This document shows, in pieces, positions 57,083 through 64,000 of a stretch of 64,000 nt of DNA. The stretch is from the NCBI RefSeq assembly GCF_019175385.1, contig NC_083344.1, forward strand, positions 23,258,380 through 23,322,379. The letters run 5' to 3'. The notes under the pieces were generated by a model. The model was given only the letters and a program-made list of their open reading frames with translations, ran no database searches and had not been told where the DNA came from. This stretch comes from Lycium barbarum (lineage: Eukaryota; Streptophyta; Magnoliopsida; Solanales; Solanaceae). Position 1 is the stretch's first letter; every line of letters begins with the position of its first letter. A program made the position numbers and the translations under genes.

Positions 57083-59332
57083 CGGAGATTCGACGGGCTA
57101 GAGCTAATAGGTTCCTAAACATTACACAAGGGAATATGAGTGCTCAGGATTATAGTCTTCGTTTTAATTCACTGGCTAGGTATGCTCCAGCCATGGTGAG
57201 ATCGTGTCTACCGATTTGTGAGTGGTTTGGGACCACATTTGATTGATGATTGCCTGATGGCCTCACTTCAAAAAGGTAAGGATATTTCTCGTATTTAGGC
57301 CTACGCCAAGAATCTTGAAGAGCGATAGCAGCAGCGGAGGAGTGAGCGTGAGCATGAGCATGAGCATGATAGGGGTTATAGTAAGAGAGTTAGATCCTCA
57401 AGTGCTGTTAGTGAGTTCAGAGGTGGTCAGAGGCAGCAGTATTCTAGGTACTTAGGCCATTCAGCGGCTAGTGCACCTCCATGATTTACAGGCTAGAGAT
57501 TTGATCGACCTATTTATTCCAGACTTGATTAGAGTTCCAGAGCCTCGGGTTCTCAGTATAGGGGTGATTTGGGCCAGATGAGGCCACCTTTACCATGATG
57601 CACTTAGTGTGGTAAGCCAAATTTAGGACAGTACCGCTTAGGTTCAGATGTTTGTTATGCCAGCGATCAGATAGGCCATATGATGCGTGACTATCCATCG
57701 AGAGGTGGTAGAGGTATAATGCAGCCTACAGAGTCAGCAACAAGTTCTTCATCATCTGTACGCCCGGTGGGGAAAACTTCTCAGACTTCAGATGGACGTG
57801 ATACAGATAGGGGTGTAGCATCCAGTTCGAGTGGTCCTCAGAACCGCGTTTATGTATTGGTGGGTCGACAAGATCTTGAGTCTTCACCCGATGTTATGAC
57901 AAGTATACTATCAATATTTTCTCATGATGTATATGCATTGATTGACCCAGGTTCCACATTGTCGTATGTTCCACCTTTTATTGCTGGTTAGCTTGGGGTG
58001 AATCCTGAGGCAATCAAACCTTTTGAGGTGTCTACACCCATTGGTGACCCAGTGATAGCTAGACAGGTATATAGAAATTGTGTGGTCATAGTCTGTGATC
58101 GTCATACCATGGCAGATTTGATTGAGTTAGATATGGTAGACTTTGATGTCATTGTGGGTATGGATTGGTTAGCCTCTTGTTATGCTAATGTTAATTGTAG
58201 AACAAAGATGGTTCGATTTCAGTTTCCAGGGGAGCCAGTTCTAGAGTTGAAGGGTAATACAGCATCACCGAGAGGTAGGTTGATTTCCTATCTCAAGGCA
58301 AGGAAGATGATTGCCAAGGGTTGTATTTATCATTTAGTCCGGGTTCGGGACACAGAAACAAAGCCATCGACTCTTCAATCCGTCCCAGTAATTAATGACT
58401 TTCCAGATGAATTCCCGGATGAGCTTCCAGGTCTACCGCCAGAACGGGAGATTGACTTTACCATTGACGTATCACCAGATACTAAGCCTATGTCCATTCC
58501 TTCTTAGAGAATTGGGCCTGCTGAGTTAAGGGAATTGAAGGAGCAGTTGAAGGATTTCTTTGAGAAAGGCTTTATCAGGCCTAGTACATCACTGTGGGGG
58601 AGCACCAGTGCTATTTGTGAGAAAGAAAGATGGCTCCTTACGGATGTTCATTGATCATAGGTAGCTGAATAAGGTGACAATAAAGAACAGGTATCCACTT
58701 CCGAGGATTGATAATTTGTTTGATCAGTTGCAGGGTGCTTAATTGTTCTTGAAGATAGATTTAAGATCAGGGTATCGCCAGGTGAGGGTCAAAGAGAAAT
58801 ATATTCCGAAGACATCCTTCAGAACTAGATATGATCATTTTGATGTTCAGGTAATGTCGTTCGGATTGACTAATACACCGGCAGTATTCATGGACTTAAT
58901 GAACAATATATTCAGGCCTTTGCCAGATCTGTTCGTGATTGTGTTTATCGATGATATTCTGGTATACACACGATCAGAGGCAGAACATGCAAAACATTTA
59001 TGTGTTGTTCTTAAAGTTCTTCAAGATCGGAAGTTATATGCAGAGTTCTCAAACTGTGAGTTCTGGTTGAATTTTGTGACTTTTCTGGGGCACATTATTT
59101 CAACTGATGGTATTCGGGTGGATACACAGAAGATTGAAGCTATGAAGACTTGGCCGAGACCCACAACACCAATGGAGGTTCATTGTTTTCTGGGTTTGGC
59201 GGGCTACTACAAGAGATTTGTAGAAGGTTTTTATTCTATTTCTGCACCGCTGACGAAGCTGACTCAAAAATCAGTTAAGTTCCAGTGGACAGATGCTTGT
59301 GGGCGTAGTTTCCAGGAGTTGAAGAATATATT
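57083..59332 (+). pseudogene. E3 gag (rest), protease and RT, decayed
   Basis: Continues the gag split at 34660 (IRRARANRFL, then [10 protein letters not shown]), with several indels and stops (for example TAG near 57297). Zinc-knuckle remnants are near 57600-57690. A clean stretch 57680-57991 holds the protease motif [10 protein letters not shown] and ends in a stop; 57998-58507 covers the protease-RT linker; a frameshift near 58600 and a stop near 58660 follow; RT proper reads 58743-59330 with [10 protein letters not shown] and VFIDDILVY. The frame then enters E4 at the RT/RNase H junction. It aligns with E1 and E2 throughout but with many more lesions, as expected for the oldest of the three. 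Confidence 0.9.
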
Positions 59333-59502
59333 TGTCACAACCCAAACCAATGAGTCGTGACGAGTGTCGGGCCTCTCGTGACCAAACACCCCTATACTCA
59401 TATCTAAACCATACTGAACATCAAGGGCCCATTAGTGAATTAAACTGATCTCATTCTGCCTTATAAAGGGGCGACATCATCTTGAATGTCCTGTAGCCTC
59501 CT

Positions 59503-59536
59503 GTTTATGAGTGTGGTGCACAACACACCCATAAAC
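59503..59536 (-). ncRNA. Leader hairpin with GTGCAC loop, E4
   Basis: On the minus strand: arm GTTTATGGGTGTG, loop TTGTGCAC, arm CACACTCATAAAC. Compared with E1 an A-T pair has become G-C on both arms. Confidence 0.65.
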
Positions 59537-59597
59537 AAGACTCTACTAGACACGGTCTGTAGACAACCCTAGGACGGAATTGCTCTGATGCCACTTC

Positions 59598-61578
59598 TGT
59601 CACGACCCAAACCGATGAGTCGTGACGAGTGTCTGACCTCTAGTGACCAAACACCCCTATACTTATATCTGAACCATACTGAACATCAAGAGCCCATAAG
59701 TGACTTAAACTGATCTCATACTGCCTCATGAAGGGGCGACATCATGAACTCGGTACATTTACATACATACAAGCTGAAAGAACAGTACAAGCCAACTAGG
59801 CTACTACACATACTGTACACAAAAGAATAGGAGCTGACAAGGCTACATTATCGGACATACACACACACCTATCTACAGACCTTTACTGGAATATCAAGTT
59901 GTAGAAAGGACGGGAGAGGGCCCCGTCATACCCATATGTATATACATCTTAAAAGAATGGCATACCAAAATAAACTGTAGCTCCGGATCGAATGGAGCGC
60001 ACTGACCACTGCTGGATATAGAGGTCCTAAGGAGATGGGCCACCTGTCTGTCTACCTGAACCTGCGGGCATGAATGCAGCCTCCCGAGCAACAGGGGAGT
60101 CAGTACGGATAATGTACTGAGAATGTAAGGCATAAAAGTAACATAAGTATAAGTATGAGAATCATGAACGAAATCAGGAACTCAAAATCTAAACTGATTG
60201 TCTGCATAGATTTGTATGAACAAGTATCTGTATAACTGACAACGCATCTGTGCGCGTATAATCTGCATGCTCTCAATGATGATCATTCTCATGTATATAA
60301 ATATAGGTAATAGTGCTGAAGAACATTCAGCCCGATCCATATCCCATATAATAGTGCCGAGGAATGTACGACCCGATCCATATATCATGTAATATTGTTG
60401 AGGAACTTACGACCTGATCTATATGTCATCATCAAGGTGCACCAGCTGATCATGTGGTAATGCATATATAACGCCTATCCATTTGCCCATACCCCATGTG
60501 CATATGATATATGCATATATAACGCCTTCTGTTCATGGCTCTTGAGATTACTTATGTTGATGATGTCAACTCAAAAGTTGTCCATCGGAGGTAATATGAC
60601 CTTATGTCACTCCGAGAGTTCTATGTGTACATTTCAGTTATGACCAGAAGGTGTTATATACACATATATTATATGTACATGGGGTATGGGAAAATGGATA
60701 GGCGTTATATACGCATTACCACCTGATCAGCCGGTGCACCTTGATGATGACATATGGATCGGGCCGTACATTCCTCGTTAATATTACATGATATATGGAT
60801 CGGGTCGTACGTTCCTCAGCCCTATTATATGGGCTATCTATCGGGCTAAACGTTCCTCAGCACTATGACCTATATTTATATACATAAGCATGATCATCAT
60901 TAAGAGCATGCAGATTATGCGCCCACAGAGGCATTTTCAGTTATACTGATACTTGTTCATACCAATCTATGCAGACAGTCAGTTTAGCTTTGAGTTCCAG
61001 ATTTTGTTCATGATTCTCATGCTTATACTTATGTTACTCTTATGCCTTACCTACTCAGTACATTATCCGTACTGACTCCCCTATTGCTCGGGGGGCTGCA
61101 TTCATGCCCGCAGGTTCAGGTAGAGAGGCAGGCGGTCTATCTCTGTAGGACCTCTATATCCAGCAGTAGTCAGTGCGCTCCATTCGATCCGGAGCTGCAG
61201 TCTATTTTGGTATGCCATTATTTTGAGACGTATATACATATGGGTATGATGGGGCCCTGTCCCGTCCTTTCTACAGCTTGATATTCCAATAGAGTTTTGT
61301 AGACAGGTGTATATGTATGTTAGATAATGTAGCCTTGTCAACTCCTATTATTTTGTGCACAGTATATGTAGCAGCCTAGTTGGCTTGCACTGTTCTTTCA
61401 ACTTGTATGTATGTAAATGTACAGAGTTCATAATGTCGCCCCTTCATGAGGCAATATGAGATCAGTTTAAGTCACTTTATGGGCCCTTGATGTTCAGTAT
61501 GGTTCAGATATGAGTATAAGGGTGTTTGGTCACTAGAGATAAGACACTCGTCTCGACTCATTGGTTTAGGTCGTGACA
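59598..61578. repeat. Large inverted repeat (arms about 0.9 kb, loop about 150 bp)
   Basis: Both ends read TGTCACGACC inward. The arms share, inverted, the segments around CCTCATGAAGGGGCGACAT, the CAGTAC...GTACTG module (60065-60132 and 61047-61115) and the CCGATCCATAT repeats (about 60330-60420 and 60755-60850). The loop is near 60516-60664. Confidence 0.8.
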
Positions 61579-62326
61579 AGATTGACTTCGGCCCCGGTTC
61601 TGACAGTTCTAGAAGGATCAGAGGGCTATGTTATTTATTGTGATGCCTCAGGCGTTGGGCTATGTTGTGTGTTATTGCAACATGGTAATGTTATAGATTA
61701 TGCTACAAGGAAGTTGCGGAAGCACGAGAAGAACTATCTAACACACGATCTAGAGTTAGCCGCGATGATTCATGCATTGAAAATGTGGAGGCATTACTTG
61801 TATGGTATTCGTGTGGATGTTTATACGGATCATAAGAGCCTTCAGTATATTTTCAAGCAGAAGGAGTTGAATTTATGTCAAAGGCGATGGTTGCAGTTAT
61901 TGAAGGACTATGATGTCAATATCTTATATCATCCTAGGAAGGTGAATGTGGTAGCTGATGCCTTTAGTTCAACCAGAGAAAAGGGAGTAGTTGGTGAGCT
62001 TCAGCAGTTAGCTGGCCTAAGAGTTCAATTTTTGGACTCGGGAGATTTAGGAGTTACTATTCATAATGCGGTAGTTTCATCTTTAGTAACTGAGGTGAAG
62101 GACTGCCAGTACGAAGATCCCAAGTTAATTCATTATAGAGATACAACCCCTCAGAAGAAAAAGTCACCATTTGAGATTTCTCCAGACAGAGTTCTGAGAT
62201 ATCGAGGTAGATTATGTGTTCCTAATGTTGCGGGACTCCATCGGCAGATTATGGAGGAAACTCATTACTCCTATTATTCTATTTACCTTGGAGCGACGAA
62301 GATGTATCATGACATTAGAGAGCTAT
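61579..62326 (+). pseudogene. E3 RNase H and start of integrase (after E4)
   Basis: Continues the E3 polyprotein: [58 protein letters not shown], and the N-terminal integrase region to TKMYHDIRE. The frame is open from 61584 to the E5 junction at 62326; the listed start codon is only the first in frame after E4. A substitution LCCVLLQHG replaces GCVLMQHG. The catalytic integrase core and everything downstream are missing because E5 follows. Confidence 0.9.
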
Positions 62327-64000
62327 TGTTATATCCTGTATTTTCGAACGTCGGATTATTTGTAAGCTGAGGTGGGGCCCACATGTCCAGATTTTTTTTT
62401 GGGGCATGTGACAAGTTATATGAATCGTATATGTAAAGTTAAACACAACTCGTGAAGGGCCCTGGGGCCAAATCAAAGTGGAAGCCCTCCAAACGAATAT
62501 TTTTAAGAAAACGTTTTCGGATGACCTGACTTGGAGGGGCAAACACGGCATTATAAGTTTGGAATTTGGGAAAACTCCCAGAAATAAAAGTTGTAGATAA
62601 TTGAAATAGCTTTCCAACGGTAGGTCGTGGGCCTATAGGTGACATCGGGATAAGGAGATATGAACGTTTTAAGGAAGAAAGGTCAAGCTGGGCAGTGAAA
62701 TGGGCCCAACCCGATTCCAATTCGGGTCAGGCCCATTACCCACGCTTTTTAATAGAAAAAATCAGTTTCTCTCCCTCATTTTCAGATCAAGAAGACCTGG
62801 AAAACTCTAGAGAAAAAGAGAGAGGAGAGCCTAGAGAAAAAAAAAACCAGTTTTTGACCAAAATCGGAGCCCCGAATCCCGAAGCCCAGGAAGAGAAAAG
62901 TGTTCTACGTCGCGTTGCCTTCGGTTTGAGCTAAAAATCAACTACAAATAAGAGGGTGGACGTGGTGTCTGTGCACTTAAGGTATGAATAAGGCTCTTTT
63001 TCATTGTTAACAAGTTTATTTAGAGTTTTAACGGATTAGAACGAAGAAAATAGCGTGATAAATTCGTTTGTTGGTATGGTTGAATTGTAGAATGGGGTTT
63101 GAAGAAAATTTTAGATGAAAACAAATGTATCTAACTTGTAGAATGTGGAGGATGTTGTTATTGATGTTGTTAGTGTTAATTTTGACCTCTTTGCGGAAAT
63201 AAAATTATTAAATAGTTATATCGCGAATTGGTTGGTTGGGAAAATTTGGAAAATAATGTGCGGGCTGTTTTATGGCATATGTTGGTGTTGGAAATGATGT
63301 TAATATATTTGGTATTGTTGTTGATGTGTTGGTTGCTGAATTGTAATTCTGGGCTGGGCATATGTACAGGGGAGGTGCTGCCCAAATTTCTATGGGCAAA
63401 TAGTGAATTAAAGAATGCTATAAGTCTACTATTGACAATTGGTAACAATGACCATTTGTAGATTTCGGGCGAAACGGGAATTGAATCTGAACGAGCGTAG
63501 AGCGCAACTAAGGTATGTAAAGTCTCTCCCTTCATTCCTTGGCATGTTCTAAACATAAGAGGCTCGAACGCGAGCCTTAGATACGACCATGTTCCGAGAA
63601 ATTAGAGATTGAAATTGGCTCCAAATCGTCCAGTAAGATTGAACTAGTTTTTTTATAAATTGTCGCCAAAGAGACCTATATGTATGTAACTTTCACAAAT
63701 AAAGTCGGAATGCCCTAAAACTCTCATGGATGACTCCATAAGACCTATGATCCATAATTTACGTACGTCACCTCGGTTCAGCCCAAGATGGGCCCACAAA
63801 AACTGATATTTTCTGTATGAATCTAATTAACTCATTTCTGTCTGAAACTCACAGGTAACTTTTGGTTATTGTTCTGTCTGCCATATGATAAGTGTTATGA
63901 CGATATTTATGAGTCTTATAGTATATTTTGACGTCTGGACATCTTATTCTGATGAAATCTGTCGTGCCATCCCAAATGACATATATGTATATTATGAATA
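62327..64000 (+). mobile_element. E5: LTR related to family H, runs off the window
   Basis: Starts TGTTATATCCTG in E3 integrase (left flank GCTAT) and resembles the reverse complement of the solo LTR H near its start. It has donor-like TTAAG|GTATGA at 62981/62982, the TGCCC...GGGCA intronic hairpin at about 63378-63400, acceptor TTTGTAG ending 63461, the micro-exon and donor AAG|GTATGTAAAG at 63512/63513. It has no coding content; 63560-64000 is the start of the predicted second intron. Confidence 0.85.
63462..63512 (+). other. Predicted LTR leader micro-exon (51 nt), E5
   Basis: Starts ATTTCGGGCGAAACGGG; flanked by GACCATTTGTAG and GTATGTAAAG. Confidence 0.5.

Larger units (their letters stand above)
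59333..61578 (-). mobile_element. E4: fold-back LTR element, minus orientation (2246 bp)
   Basis: Flanked by ATATT (59328-59332) and AGATT (61579-61583), one mismatch apart. On the minus strand: a palindromic LTR-like block (61578 to 59598), a primer site TGGCATCAGAGC (complement at 59582-59593), a leader with the GTGCAC hairpin, then only the last 135 bp of a second LTR (59467 to 59333). The block consists of two arms of about 0.9 kb (59598 to about 60515, and about 60665-61578) facing each other. No coding sequence remains. Confidence 0.8.
23169..62326 (+). mobile_element. E3: old Ty3/gypsy element (family A) carrying all later insertions
   Basis: Own sequence: 5' LTR pieces (23169-23880, 26501-27403, 33190-33895), primer site and leader, gag (34104-34660, 57088 on), protease and pol (to 59332, then 61584-62326). 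It is interrupted by two G LTRs, solo LTR H, E2 (containing E1), E4 and finally E5, which removes the view of the rest of integrase and of the 3' LTR. The preceding five bases are CCTCA. Confidence 0.85.

Overview
The window is repeat-packed plant nuclear DNA, probably from a dicot. I suspect a Solanaceae-like asterid because of the mix of Tekay/Del-type gypsy elements and a 'putative plant transposon protein' pseudogene, but I cannot prove this without a search. I see no intact host gene. Almost everything is Ty3/gypsy LTR retrotransposon, mainly chromoviruses whose pol ends in a chromodomain-like tail, with very long LTRs (about 2.4-3.3 kb) and an initiator-methionine tRNA primer site (TGGTATCAGAGC).

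Layout. 1-3114: 3' part of a family-A LTR, primer site, leader and 5' gag of element E0, cut by a family-F LTR (3115-5494). About 5581-9066: another large LTR (I). 9067-13217: relics of a different element with a minus-strand pseudogene (9481-11237), split by a 362-bp TRIM-like insertion (9882-10243). 13218-15736: a solo family-A LTR with a perfect 5-bp target duplication. 15800-18174: a second family-F LTR. 18175-22436: a decayed tandem array of about 1-kb units carrying exon-like pieces. 22437-23168: a minus-strand family-F LTR fragment.

From 23169 to 62326 lies one old gypsy element (E3) exploded by later insertions. Its 5' LTR is split by two family-G LTRs and a 3.3-kb solo LTR (H). Its gag is split by E2 (34661-57082, duplication CGGAG). 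E2's gag is in turn split by E1 (38464-49458, duplication CAGTC). E3's pol is split by a fold-back element, E4 (59333-61578), and ended by E5 (62327 onward). The order of insertion follows from the nesting: array, F-minus, E3, E2, E1. E2 keeps one reading frame except for E1 and a single stop; E1 has three stops and one frameshift; E3 is heavily decayed.

The most interesting signal is in the LTRs themselves. LTRs of otherwise dissimilar families share an ordered series of splice-like and hairpin signals: a donor downstream of the TATA box, an acceptor, a micro-exon of about 49-54 nt, a second donor, then a branch-point/hairpin/acceptor module about 470-615 bp from the LTR end. After the primer site comes a 34-nt hairpin with a self-complementary GTGCAC loop, and a CAG lies exactly 2 nt before the gag start codon. 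Together they suggest a spliced leader separating translated from packaged RNA, as in retroviruses. This is inference from sequence and is testable with long-read RNA.
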